A DNA stretch of 64,000 nt from Luteimonas sp. YGD11-2. GTDB taxonomy: Bacteria; Pseudomonadota; Gammaproteobacteria; Xanthomonadales; Xanthomonadaceae. The stretch covers positions 1,116,001-1,180,000 of the forward strand of contig NZ_CP035376.1 in assembly GCF_004118975.1 (NCBI RefSeq), read 5' to 3'. Position 1 is the stretch's first letter; every line of letters begins with the position of its first letter. The translations under genes were made by a program, and so were the position numbers. The notes below the pieces were generated by a model that saw only the letters and a list, made by a program, of their open reading frames with translations, had not been told where the DNA came from and did not search any database. Positions 27,728-37,378 of this stretch are shown here, in pieces.

Positions 27728-28593
27728 TCAGTCGTCGAAATGCCCGAATGGGCCGGCCAGCACCGCCGCCACCGCTGCGGGCGTGCGCATCCAGGCGAAA
27801 TGGTCCGCACGGGTGCCAAGCATTTCGGCGTCGAGGGTCGTGACCTGCGCGCGGTGGCCGCTGCCGAGCTTGTCGAGCAGGAAGCGCAGCGACGGCTCGG
27901 GGCCCAGCCAGTCCTGCGCCATCACCACCGCGGTGGCGTCCACGTCCACGTCGCGAAGTCGGGCTTCCAGATCGGTTTCGAGCCCGGCGGCCGCGTAGCG
28001 TCCGCTCAGCCCGGTGCGTGCCCAGTCGGCGATGAGGCCGCGCGCCTCGTTGCCACCGAAGCCGATGGCGCGACCCGGCAGTGCGCCACGGCGCGCCGCA
28101 AGCCATGGCAGGAAACGGTAGACCAGCGGCAACACGTACCGTCGCGGCGCCGAAAAGGCGCGCCACCAGGGTGCGCCGCTGGCCACCAGCCACAGGCGGG
28201 ATGCCGGCATTGGCGCGATCGCCAGACGGCAGCACGCCAGCTGCCCGCCCAGACTGTGGCCGCCGACGATGCGCGGCAGCCCCGGGAGCGCGGTGTCGAC
28301 CGCGGCTTCGGCAGCCGGCAGGTCGGTGCACAGCAGGGTGCGGTAGCCCCAGTCGCAGTCGCGCGCCGCGCGCAGGCTGCTGCTGCCATGCCCGCGCCAT
28401 TCGTGCAGGAACACCGCAATACCGCGCGCGGCCAGGGCCTCGGCGAACGGCAGGTAATGGCGCGCCGCCACCCCGAGCGCCGGCAGCCACAGCAGGCTCG
28501 CGCGCGGCGAATCGGGCACGCAGGCCAGCAGTTCACTGCGATGGCCATCTTCGGCGTGGACCGCGAGCGCGTGCACCTCGAACGCCGCTGGGG

Positions 28594-28597
<4 letters not shown>
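27728..28597 (-). CDS. Alpha/beta-hydrolase
   Basis: 289 residues. The fold is shown by LHEWRGHGSSS near residue 65, the nucleophile elbow GGHSLGG (Ser115), and a C-terminal segment TRADHFAWMRTP carrying the likely catalytic His. No signal peptide, so probably cytoplasmic. The substrate is unknown; it resembles serine aminopeptidase/lysophospholipase-type hydrolases. The start overlaps the thiD stop by 4 bases (ATGA), suggesting a coupled pair. A convergent 225-bp gap to the EcsC gene shows nothing clear. Confidence 0.82.
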
Positions 28598-29403
<806 letters not shown>

Positions 29404-29413
29404 GGGCCGCATT

Positions 29414-31114
29414 CTACGATCCGGCGTCCGTCACCGGCCCGGCCGCGCGCGCCGATGCCAGCAGGGCACGTGCAACCGCGATCGCCTGGGCGTAGTCCTC
29501 GGCGAAGCGGACATCGCCGGCATTCCGCTCGAAGCCCATGTCGGCCAGGATCCGTCGCGGCTGGGGCTGCAGGCCGGAAATCACCAGCGCGATGTCCTGC
29601 CGACGGCAGCGTGCGGCAAGGTTCTCCAGCGCATGCACGCCACTGGCATCGATGATCGGCACCAGCCGCATGCGCAGGATGAACACCCGCGGGGTGTCGG
29701 GCAGGCGGTCGAGCAGGGTGTCGACGCGATTGCTGGCGCCGAAGAACAGCGGACCGTTGATGCGGAACGCTTCCACGCCCGGCGGCAACAGCGTGCGCTG
29801 TCCCTCGTCCTCGTCCTCCGGGGCGCCGGGCCCGACGTCCACCGATTGCGCCATGCGGTGCATGAAGACGAAGGCGGCCGCCACCACGCCGGCCTGGATC
29901 GCCAAGGTGAGGTCGACCAGCACGGTCACCGCGAAAGTGAGCAGCAGGACCACGCGATCGCCCCATGGCGCCGACAGGGTGTGGCGGAACTGCTGCGCCT
30001 CGCTCATGTTCCAGGCCACCACCAGGAGCACGGCGGCGAGCGCCGCCAGCGGCACGTACGACATCAGCGGCGACAGCGCCAGCATGAACACCAGCAGGAA
30101 GCCTGCATGAAGGATCCCCGACACTGGCGAGCGTGCGCCGGCGCGGATATTGGTGGCCGTGCGTGCAAGCGCACCGGTCGCCGGCAGCCCGCCGAACAGC
30201 GCCGAGCCGACATTGGCCACGCCCTGCGCGACCAGTTCACCGTTGGAGCGGTGGCGCCCTCCCATCATGCCATCGGCGACCACGGCCGACAGCAGTGATT
30301 CCACGCCCGCCAGGAAGGCGATGGTGAACGCGCTGGGCAGCAGTTCGAAGGTGCGTTCGAGCGGGATGTGCGGGATCGCGAAATCGGGCAGCGACGAGGG
30401 CAGGGCACCGAAGCGCGTACCCACGGTTTCCGCCGGCAGGGCCAACGCCAGCGCCACCATCGTGCAGGTGAGCAGCGCGAACAGGAAACTGGGCCAGCGT
30501 GGGCGCCAGCGCCGCAGCGCGATGATCACCGCGAGGCCGGTTACGGTCAGTGCCACCGCCGCGGGCTGGGTGGTCGCAAGATGCTGCGCATACGCGGTCC
30601 AGCGGTCGACGAAACCGGCTGGCACCTCGCCCATCCGCAGGCCCAGTGCATCCTTGACCTGGCTTGAGAAGATGCTGACCGCGATGCCCGCGGTGAAACC
30701 GGTGATCACCGGCTGCGGCATGTAGCGCATCAGTGCGCCCAGCCGCAGCAGGCCCGCGGCGATCAGCATCAGCCCGGCCAGCAGCGTGCACAGGATCAGC
30801 CCACCGTAGCCGAAGCGCTCGATCACCACGAACACCACCGGGATGAACGCCGCCGTGGGCCCGCCGATCTGCACCCGCGAGCCGCCGAACGCGGAAATCA
30901 GGAAGCCGGCGACGATCGCGGTGTGCAGGCCCCTGTCGGGCGTGGTGCCGGAGGCGATGGCCAGCGCCATCGCCAGCGGCAGCGCGACGATGGCGACGGT
31001 GAGGCCCGCCACCGCGTCGGCACGCAGGTCGCCCCATCCGTAGCCGGCGCGCAGCACCGTCCACAGCTTGGGCTCGAACTCGCGCCGCCACGCCGGGGGC
31101 CGCGTGCCGCTCAT
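29414..31114 (-). CDS. SulP-family anion transporter with STAS domain
   Basis: 566 residues. SulP proteins carry sulfate, bicarbonate or other anions across the inner membrane. The N-terminal membrane part has [32 protein letters not shown] and about a dozen hydrophobic segments up to about residue 420. A cytoplasmic STAS domain follows, with [20 protein letters not shown]. The ion is not evident from sequence; no carbonic anhydrase or sulfur gene is adjacent. The stop lies 2-11 bases before the thiD start. Confidence 0.9.
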   Translation of the reverse strand: MSGTRPPAWRREFEPKLWTVLRAGYGWGDLRADAVAGLTVAIVALPLAMALAIASGTTPDRGLHTAIVAGFLISAFGGSRVQIGGPTAAFIPVVFVVIERFGYGGLILCTLLAGLMLIAAGLLRLGALMRYMPQPVITGFTAGIAVSIFSSQVKDALGLRMGEVPAGFVDRWTAYAQHLATTQPAAVALTVTGLAVIIALRRWRPRWPSFLFALLTCTMVALALALPAETVGTRFGALPSSLPDFAIPHIPLERTFELLPSAFTIAFLAGVESLLSAVVADGMMGGRHRSNGELVAQGVANVGSALFGGLPATGALARTATNIRAGARSPVSGILHAGFLLVFMLALSPLMSYVPLAALAAVLLVVAWNMSEAQQFRHTLSAPWGDRVVLLLTFAVTVLVDLTLAIQAGVVAAAFVFMHRMAQSVDVGPGAPEDEDEGQRTLLPPGVEAFRINGPLFFGASNRVDTLLDRLPDTPRVFILRMRLVPIIDASGVHALENLAARCRRQDIALVISGLQPQPRRILADMGFERNAGDVRFAEDYAQAIAVARALLASARAAGPVTDAGS

Positions 31115-31246
31115 CGATGGCTCCGCGATGGACAGGGTGCCGCGCGCATGGCGCGTTCGGGGGAACTGGTCATCACGCTGGTATCGGTGCTGGCGGGGAT
31201 GCAGTCAAGCACCGGCCCGGCAGCCATGACCCGTAGCCGCCGGCAC

Positions 31247-31609
31247 TCAGCCCTGCGGTTGGACCAGTTCCAGCACCCGTTCCGGCGGTCGCCCGATCAC
31301 CGCCCGGTCGCAATGGACAAGGATCGGCCGCTCGATCAGCTCCGGGTACGCGACCATCGCAGCGACGGCGCGCGCGTCATCCAGGGCCGGGTCGCCCAGG
31401 CCGAGCGCGGCGCATTCCTCCTCGCCGGCGCGCAGCAGGGCGCGTGCGGGGATTCCCAGTGCAGTGACCACGGCACGCAGCGTGGCGGCGTCCGGGGGTG
31501 TGTCGAGGTAATGCACCACGCGCGGTGCGATACCGCGCGTCTGCAGCAGATCGAGCGCCGCGCGCGATTTCGAACAGCGCGGGTTGTGGTAGAGCACATA
31601 CTCGCTCAT
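31247..31609 (-). CDS. arsC: ArsC-type arsenate reductase (glutaredoxin-dependent)
   Basis: 120 residues. ArsC reduces arsenate to arsenite using glutathione and glutaredoxin. The catalytic Cys12 is in YHNPRCSKSR; the anion-binding arginines of ArsC are matched in ARALLR, LIERPIL and IGRPPERVLELV. These favour ArsC over the related YffB/Spx proteins. GGAGG lies 5 bases before the ATG. No arsR or arsB is nearby, so it may serve general thiol or arsenate stress. Confidence 0.88.
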   Translation of the reverse strand: MSEYVLYHNPRCSKSRAALDLLQTRGIAPRVVHYLDTPPDAATLRAVVTALGIPARALLRAGEEECAALGLGDPALDDARAVAAMVAYPELIERPILVHCDRAVIGRPPERVLELVQPQG

Positions 31610-31661
31610 CGCGGCCTCCAGGATGATGTGGGCCAGGGTACCCGGGCGCACGCGGAGATCT

Positions 31662-32966
31662 TCAAGGGGCGATCGCGGGGTCGTCGCCTGGGGCGGGCAT
31701 TGCACCGCTGCGCCGCGTCACGATGGCGGTGGCGGTGACCTGCGCGGTGGTGTTACCGACGGTGGAGAACACGTCCGGGATCGTATCGACCGCCAGCAGC
31801 ACGCCCAGCGGTTCCACCGGAAGGCCCATCGCCTGGGTGACCGGCATGTTGTTGGTCATGAAACTCACCTGGCCGGGCAGGCCCACCGCGCCCATGCTGA
31901 TCACCAGGCTCAAGCCCACCGCAGTCGCCAGTTGTGTCGCGGTAAGGTCGACGCCGTACATCCAGGCGATGAAACAGGCCACGCCGATGTACTGCACCGG
32001 GCTGGTGATGCGGAACAGCGATACCGCCATCGGCAGCACCAGCGACGTGACCGCAAGCGGATAGCCCAGGCGCTGGCGTGCGGAATCGATCATTACCGGC
32101 AGTGAGGCCAACGAGGACTGGGTGCTGGCGGCGATCGCCTGCACCGGCACCAGCGCGCTCGCGAACCGTCGCAGCTTCTCGCCGGCCACCAGCACCGCCA
32201 CCGCGTACAGCGCGATGGTCACGCTGATGTAGAGCAGGCACTGCACCGCGATGTAGGTGCCCAGCGCGCCGAGCACGCTCAGACCCACGCGTGCGCACAC
32301 CGCAAGCACGAGTGCGAACACGCCGACCGGCGCCGCCCACAACACCCAGCGCACGATGACGATCATGGCGTCGCCCACGGTGCGCACCAGCTCCAGCATG
32401 CGCGCACGGCGGTCGGCCTCGAGCCGGGTCAGCGCGAAGCCGAAGAACATCGCAAACACCACGAGCGGCAGCATCGCGCTTGCCGCAGCGGCTGCCAGCG
32501 CATTGTTGGGGATCACCGCCGACAGCCACTCGCCCAGCGGCGGCGGCGTGGACAGCGTGGCCGGGCCCGCGATCGCGGCGCGGAAGGTTTCCGCCATGGT
32601 GTCGGCGCGCGGCATCAGCGACAGCAGCGTGGGCGCGGCGACCGCCGCGAAGCTGCCGGATGCCACCAGCAGCACCGCGAACACGATCATCGCCATGCGC
32701 GCGGTGCGCCCCGAGGCTGCGGCATCGCTTGCGGAGTTGATGCCGACCACCACCAGCGCCACCACCAGCGGCACCACGGTCATCTGCAGGGCGTTGAGCC
32801 ACAGCCGGCCGATCGGTTGCACCGCATCGGCCACCTGTACGGCGGTTGCCGGATCGCGTGCCGCCAGGCCGAGGCCGACGGCGGCGCCCGCCAGCAGGCC
32901 GATCAGCACGCGTGCCGGGGCCGACAGGCGGAACCGACGGCGGGGCGGGGTGTCGTGCGTGGTCAT
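31662..32966 (-). CDS. Dicarboxylate/amino-acid:cation symporter (DAACS)
   Basis: 434 residues. The family (GltP/DctA/SstT) imports glutamate, aspartate, C4-acids or neutral amino acids with H+ or Na+. Hydrophobic segments run throughout. The re-entrant serine-rich loop corresponds to AASTQSSLASLPVMIDSA, and the substrate/cation motif to VDTIPDVFSTVGNTTAQVTA, with MTNNMPVTQAMG before it. The usual Arg of the DctA/GltP motif is replaced, so a non-C4 substrate is plausible. Within a murein-peptide cluster it could import Glu, Ala or a small peptide; this is inference. Confidence 0.88.
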   Translation of the reverse strand: MTTHDTPPRRRFRLSAPARVLIGLLAGAAVGLGLAARDPATAVQVADAVQPIGRLWLNALQMTVVPLVVALVVVGINSASDAAASGRTARMAMIVFAVLLVASGSFAAVAAPTLLSLMPRADTMAETFRAAIAGPATLSTPPPLGEWLSAVIPNNALAAAAASAMLPLVVFAMFFGFALTRLEADRRARMLELVRTVGDAMIVIVRWVLWAAPVGVFALVLAVCARVGLSVLGALGTYIAVQCLLYISVTIALYAVAVLVAGEKLRRFASALVPVQAIAASTQSSLASLPVMIDSARQRLGYPLAVTSLVLPMAVSLFRITSPVQYIGVACFIAWMYGVDLTATQLATAVGLSLVISMGAVGLPGQVSFMTNNMPVTQAMGLPVEPLGVLLAVDTIPDVFSTVGNTTAQVTATAIVTRRSGAMPAPGDDPAIAP

Positions 32967-33030
32967 GCGTCGGGAAATCCCGGGGGTGGAGGCGGCTGGG
33001 GAATGGGCAACATGGCGGAGACCGCAGGCC

Positions 33031-33810
33031 TCACGGTGCGGGCACCGGCAGGTCCCAGGCTTCGCGCAGGCGCGCGTGTTCGCGCGCCGGCAGCAGCACG
33101 AACACCGGACGCAGCTGCGGATCCAGCCAGTCCAGCAACTCGCGCATGCGCCCTTCGCCCATGGCGGTGCAGCCGGCGGTGGGCACCTCGGGGGCATCCC
33201 ACAGGTGCGCGAAGATGCAGCTGCCACCACCCGGCTGGGCATCGGCGTTGTGCTCGATCACGAATCCGAGCTTGTAGCGCTGGTCCCCGTTCGCATGCAG
33301 GTCGCGGCGCATCGGCTCGGTGGAACCGGTGACCGCGTCGTCGCCGACGTCGCGGCTATCGACGATGCGGTTGTAGTGCGGCGAGGCCGGCACGTCGATG
33401 CACCAGTGCGAAGCCTGCATCGGGCGGTAGTCGAGTGCGGTGCGCAGCTGCCCGGGGTAGCCGAACGCGATGCCGATCGCGAATGCACCCGCCGGTGCGC
33501 GGCCGTCGCCTTCCTGTTTCATGGTGCCCGGCTGCTGCGGGTGCAGGCCGCGGCCCCAGGCCGTGCCGTTGCGGCCCACGGTCACGTCGGCGGCGCGGTC
33601 GACCTCGCGCCAGCCGCCGTCGGCCAGCCGTTCGTAGCTGCGCAGCGTGCCCGTGGTGGCGTTCCAGTCGGGCGTCACCACCAGCACCAGCTGGTTGGCG
33701 CCGGTCAGTGGCGCCGGGTCTTCCTCGGCCACGCGTCCGCCGCAGGCCGACAGCAGGGCACAACCGACGGCGAGCAGGGGCAGCAGCAGCTGTTGGCGGA
33801 TCATCGGCAT
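33031..33810 (-). CDS. L,D-transpeptidase-like (YkuD) lipoprotein
   Basis: 259 residues. The N-terminus MPMIRQQLLL leads to lipobox LSAC with Cys23, so the protein is probably lipidated. The YkuD-type catalytic region has GTMKQEGDGRAPAGAF, IFAHLWD with His near 202 and TAGCTAM with Cys near 214. YkuD enzymes act on the tetrapeptide of peptidoglycan as transpeptidases, carboxypeptidases or endopeptidases. The Ser/Gly around the Cys differ from the classical SHGC motif, so the exact reaction is open. It lies between the symporter and rpiR-type genes on the same strand. Confidence 0.78.
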   Translation of the reverse strand: MPMIRQQLLLPLLAVGCALLSACGGRVAEEDPAPLTGANQLVLVVTPDWNATTGTLRSYERLADGGWREVDRAADVTVGRNGTAWGRGLHPQQPGTMKQEGDGRAPAGAFAIGIAFGYPGQLRTALDYRPMQASHWCIDVPASPHYNRIVDSRDVGDDAVTGSTEPMRRDLHANGDQRYKLGFVIEHNADAQPGGGSCIFAHLWDAPEVPTAGCTAMGEGRMRELLDWLDPQLRPVFVLLPAREHARLREAWDLPVPAP

Positions 33811-33824
33811 GCGGACGGCACCGG

Positions 33825-34676
33825 TCAGGATTCGAGCAACTGTCGCATCCGCGCAGTGCCGCGGTCGAGCAGCGGCATGCGCTCGTCGCCGTCCGCGCAC
33901 AGCAGCAGGAACAGCAGGTCGAGCAGGTGCTGCAGGGCCGCCTGGTAGAGCAGGGGCTCCACGTGGGCACGGTCATCATGGGCCGATACCAGCAGCGCGT
34001 GGTCGGCCAGCGTGCGCAGCGGGTTGGCGGTGTGCCGGGTGATGCTGACCACACGGCCGGCACGCTCGCGGAAGATGCGCCCGAGCTCGCACAGCGCACT
34101 GCGGCGGCCGTGTTCGGACAGCACCACCAGCACGTCCTCGCGCCGCACCCGCGACAGCCCGATCGGCATGAGGGCCGGATCCGACAGGTACACCGCGAGC
34201 ACGCCGGCCTGCACCAGCCGCAGCGCGAACGCGCGCGCACCGACGCTGTCCTCGCCCAGCCCGATCACGTAGACGGTGTGCGCGGTGCGCAGCGTGGCGG
34301 CGATCGCATCCAGCGTTTCCGGCGCATTGAGCGACCGCGTTTCCTGCTCCGCCGCCGACTTCGCCTGCCACAGCGCCTCGGCCAGCGCGGCGTGGCGCCC
34401 GGCCGGCGGCGCCGCCGAGGGCGCTTCCGACGAACCGTTGCCATCGCCGCGGGCGACATCCTCGCCCACCGCGAACTTGAGGTCGGGCCAGCCCTTGTAG
34501 CCGAGCTTCTGGCTGAACTTCACCACGCTCGACTGGCTGATCTCCAGTGCGTTGGCGAGCTGCAGCGAGGAGTAGTCGCGCAGCAGGTGGGCGTTGTCGA
34601 GCACGAAGTCGCCGATGCGCCGCTCGATCGCGGACATCTGGTCACGCTCGGAGCGGATCTTCAGCAGCGCCGACAT
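33825..34676 (-). CDS. RpiR/MurR-family transcription regulator
   Basis: 283 residues. The N-terminal HTH (about 1-75) has LANALEISQSSVVKFSQKLGYKGWPDLK; the C-terminal SIS domain (about 120-255) has VYVIGLGEDSVGARAFALRL and DVLVVLSEHGRR. SIS domains in this family sense phosphorylated sugars, for example MurNAc-6-phosphate in E. coli MurR. It lies 5 bp after the dipeptide epimerase gene. Because epimerase, NlpC/P60 and YkuD genes surround it, a murein-derived effector is a reasonable guess. Confidence 0.9.
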   Translation of the reverse strand: MSALLKIRSERDQMSAIERRIGDFVLDNAHLLRDYSSLQLANALEISQSSVVKFSQKLGYKGWPDLKFAVGEDVARGDGNGSSEAPSAAPPAGRHAALAEALWQAKSAAEQETRSLNAPETLDAIAATLRTAHTVYVIGLGEDSVGARAFALRLVQAGVLAVYLSDPALMPIGLSRVRREDVLVVLSEHGRRSALCELGRIFRERAGRVVSITRHTANPLRTLADHALLVSAHDDRAHVEPLLYQAALQHLLDLLFLLLCADGDERMPLLDRGTARMRQLLES

Positions 34677-34681
34677 CGCGC

Positions 34682-35779
34682 TCAGGCGGCCAGGGGTTGC
34701 AGGCCGCGGATCTCGCGGATGCCCAGTCCCGGCGCATCGCCGATCGAGATCTCCGATTCGTTGAACGTGACCCCGCCATCGACCGGGTCGTACTGCGCGA
34801 GCGACGGACCGTCGAGGTCGACCTTGCGGATGATGTCCGCCTTGGCGACCGCCACGTGCACCGCCGCGGCCACGCTGATGCTGGATTCGATCATGCAGCC
34901 GATCATGCACTCCACCCCGTGCAGGGCGGCGATGTCGGCCACGCGGATCGCGTTGGAGATGCCGCCGGTCTTCATCAGCTTGATGTTGACGATGTCGGCC
35001 GCGCGCATGCGCAGCAGGTCGATGACCTCCGCCGGGCCGAATACGCTCTCGTCGGCCATGATCGGCGTGTGCACGCGTTCGGTGACATAGCGCATGCCCT
35101 CGATGTCGCGGGCGCGCACCGGCTGCTCGACCAGTTCGAGTTCGACGCCGGCATCCTCGAGGTTGCGGATCGCCCACACCGCCTGCTTGGCGCTCCAGCC
35201 CTGGTTGGCATCCAGCCGCAGGCGGGCGCGGCCTTCGACCGCGGCGTAGATCGCCTTGACGCGTTCGATGTCGACGCCGATCTCCTTGCCGACCTTGATC
35301 TTGAGCGATTCGAAGCCGCGGTCGATCGCCGCCAGCGAGTCGGCGACCATCTTGTCGATGTAGTCGACGCTGATGGTGATGTCGGTGGTGATTACCGGGT
35401 CGCCACCGCCGAGCATGCGGTACAGCGGCGCGTCGTAGAGCTGCGCCCACAGGTCGTAGACGGCGATTTCCACCGCCGCCTTGGCGCTGGTGTTGCGCTC
35501 GGCGCTGGTGTGGATCAGCTGCAGGATGCGGTTGAGGTCGGCGACCTCCATGCCGATGATGCGCGGCGCGATCACCTGGTCGATCGCGGCGATGATCGAG
35601 CCGCGTGTCTCGCCGGTGATGACCGCGGTCGGCGCGGCCTCGCCATGGCCGATATGGCCGGTGTCGGTATGCAGCCGCACCACCACGTCCTCGACCGCGT
35701 CGATGGTGCGCAGTGCGGTCTTGAACGGGGTTTTCAGCGGCACGCGCAGCAGGCCGAGCTCGATCCTTTCGATCTTCAT
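34682..35779 (-). CDS. L-Ala-D/L-Glu (dipeptide) epimerase
   Basis: 365 residues, enolase superfamily. YcjG/YkfB enzymes convert L-Ala-D-Glu from murein to L-Ala-L-Glu so that ordinary peptidases can use it. Catalytic KxK is Lys160/Lys162 (SLKIKVG); metal ligands are Asp190, Glu218 and Asp243; the second base is Lys267 (IVNIKLMKTGG). The lid loop has FKTALRTID. GAAGGGA lies 5 bases before the ATG. Neighbouring NlpC/P60 and RpiR genes recall the B. subtilis ykf operon. Confidence 0.93.
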   Translation of the reverse strand: MKIERIELGLLRVPLKTPFKTALRTIDAVEDVVVRLHTDTGHIGHGEAAPTAVITGETRGSIIAAIDQVIAPRIIGMEVADLNRILQLIHTSAERNTSAKAAVEIAVYDLWAQLYDAPLYRMLGGGDPVITTDITISVDYIDKMVADSLAAIDRGFESLKIKVGKEIGVDIERVKAIYAAVEGRARLRLDANQGWSAKQAVWAIRNLEDAGVELELVEQPVRARDIEGMRYVTERVHTPIMADESVFGPAEVIDLLRMRAADIVNIKLMKTGGISNAIRVADIAALHGVECMIGCMIESSISVAAAVHVAVAKADIIRKVDLDGPSLAQYDPVDGGVTFNESEISIGDAPGLGIREIRGLQPLAA

Positions 35780-35795
35780 TGGGTCCCTTCGGAGG

Positions 35796-37226
35796 TCAGC
35801 GGATGCGCACGATGCTGGTGATGCGGTCGATGGTGTCGGTGTCGCGCCCGGACATCATCGGTTCGAGTGCGGTCACCACCACGCCCGACAGCGACATGCG
35901 CACGTAACCACCATCGGCACCGCGGTAGCCGGTGCCGGAGGTGTCGTGGATGACGTAGGTCATGCCGTCGTCGCGGCCGATCATCATCATCACGTGGCCC
36001 GGGATGTAGATCAGGTCGCCGACCTGCATGTCGGCAACCGCCGCCAGCCGCTCGTCGCGGGTGGAGTCGGCGGTCAGCACGGTCTTGTCGAAGGCCGGGC
36101 TCACCGCCTGGTCGCGGGTGTTGCGCGGCATCTGCACGCCCATGCTGCGATAGATCTCGGACACGAAGCCGCTGCAGTCGCGGGCGTTGAACGAATGCCC
36201 CCAGCCGTAACGCTCGCCGAGGAACCTGAAGCCCTGGCGGATCAGGTTGGCCGGCGTCAGCGGCAGCGGCTCGGCCGAGACCTCCGCCGTACGCGGCAGC
36301 AGCGCCGGCACGAACTCCAGGCTGCCGTCGCCGCGCCGCGCCGGCAGTTCGATGACGTGGCCGAACGCAGGGTGCTGGCCATGGACCTGGTCCTGTGCCG
36401 GCCAGTCCTCCAGCAGCGGCACGCGCACGCCCATGTCGAGCTGCAGCTCGGAGATGTCCGGGCGCACCGGGTTGAACACCGTGCGCGCGGTGGCGCCGGT
36501 CACCAGCAGCGACGGCGTGCGGGTGCGGTAGGCGGCCATCTGCTCGCGGGTGCCGGTGGCAAGGCGCGAGGTCTCCATCCACGCGAGGTAGCGGTCGCTC
36601 GCCACGAACGACCAGCTGCCGTCCGCGGTCGTGTGCAGCACCGCCAGTGCGTCGCCCGGGAACAGGCCGCTTTCCTGCAGGCGGTCGATGTCGACGTCGC
36701 CGGCAGTGGAGAAGATCCGCCGCGTGGTCGGGAATGCGCGCAGGTCGGCGCGTTCCACCGCCAGCCCGAAACGCGGCTGCACGCGGGCGGGGATGGCGTC
36801 GAGCGCCATCTCGCGCTCAAGCGTGTCGAAGAACGCCGGCTCGACCGGGGCGCCGTGGACATCGTAGCGATCGGCGCTCGGGCGCTCCGACAGCGCCTCG
36901 ATCCAGGCCCGCACCTCGGCCCCGTCGAGTTCGCCCGGGAATGCGGCCATGTCGCGCACGCTGTCGTCCTCGGCCAGCAGGCGGGCGTTCTGCGTCTTGA
37001 TGGCGGCGCGGTCGAGATGGACACGATCCGCATCCGCCCCCGCCTGGCGTACCCAGTATTCGGGGTCCAGATGACGGTCCGCGACGCCGACGATGCCGTG
37101 GGCGGGCGTGGCCAAGTCCGCGGTGGAAGGCGTCGGGGCACGTGCGTGCGCCAGTGCGCCGGTGGCCAGCAGCAGTGCGATACACAGCGCACGCGCCGGC
37201 AACGGGAGGGTCGGCCGTAGGCTCAT
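35796..37226 (-). CDS. Exported SH3/NlpC-P60 peptidase
   Basis: 476 residues. A signal peptide (MSLRPTLPLP to about ALAHARA) is followed by SH3-like domains (about 150-310) and a C-terminal NlpC/P60 domain: catalytic Cys351 in NARDCSGFVSEIY, His411 in YIPGHVMMMIG and His427 in VIHDTSG. This architecture matches YkfC-like gamma-D-Glu-diaminopimelate endopeptidases, which release L-Ala-D-Glu from murein peptides. It precedes the epimerase by 16 bp. The ATG at 37226 gives a clean signal peptide; an upstream ATG adds 23 residues. Confidence 0.9.
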   Translation of the reverse strand: MSLRPTLPLPARALCIALLLATGALAHARAPTPSTADLATPAHGIVGVADRHLDPEYWVRQAGADADRVHLDRAAIKTQNARLLAEDDSVRDMAAFPGELDGAEVRAWIEALSERPSADRYDVHGAPVEPAFFDTLEREMALDAIPARVQPRFGLAVERADLRAFPTTRRIFSTAGDVDIDRLQESGLFPGDALAVLHTTADGSWSFVASDRYLAWMETSRLATGTREQMAAYRTRTPSLLVTGATARTVFNPVRPDISELQLDMGVRVPLLEDWPAQDQVHGQHPAFGHVIELPARRGDGSLEFVPALLPRTAEVSAEPLPLTPANLIRQGFRFLGERYGWGHSFNARDCSGFVSEIYRSMGVQMPRNTRDQAVSPAFDKTVLTADSTRDERLAAVADMQVGDLIYIPGHVMMMIGRDDGMTYVIHDTSGTGYRGADGGYVRMSLSGVVVTALEPMMSGRDTDTIDRITSIVRIR

Positions 37227-37238
37227 GGGAATTCCCCG

Positions 37239-37255
37239 GCGTGCACCGTGCACGC
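37239..37255. promoter_or_regulatory. 17-base palindrome in the divergent gap
   Basis: GCGTGCAC, one central base, GTGCACGC: a perfect 8-bp inverted repeat 13 bases upstream of the NlpC/P60 start and just downstream of its predicted transcription start. It is a candidate operator, possibly for the RpiR-type regulator of the same operon, or a leader hairpin. Confidence 0.5.
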
Positions 37256-37266
37256 TCTGTCCGGAA

Positions 37267-37295
37267 GTTATGGAATAGATTCTTCGCGATATCAA
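37267..37295 (-). promoter_or_regulatory. Candidate promoter for the NlpC/P60 operon
   Basis: On the minus strand TTGATA (37295-37290), a 17-base spacer, CATAAC (37272-37267). It lies in an AT-rich stretch that stands out from the surroundings. Confidence 0.5.
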
Positions 37296-37313
37296 GGCCG
37301 GCAGAATAAATTA

Positions 37314-37342
37314 TTGACCGGTTGTGACGCCCATGCTACATA
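37314..37342 (+). promoter_or_regulatory. Candidate promoter for the transglutaminase-receptor operon
   Basis: TTGACC (37314-37319), a 17-base spacer, TACATA (37337-37342) preceded by TGC as an extended -10 element. The predicted start is about 30 bases before the ATG at 37379. Confidence 0.55.
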
Positions 37343-37378
37343 CCGCCTCACAGGGGATAGGTCCGGCAAGGGGGCAGC

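Noticed and set aside
29413..29500. Thiamine (TPP) riboswitch in front of thiD
   Set aside because: thiD starts within a few bases of the SulP stop; no conserved THI-box elements were seen there.
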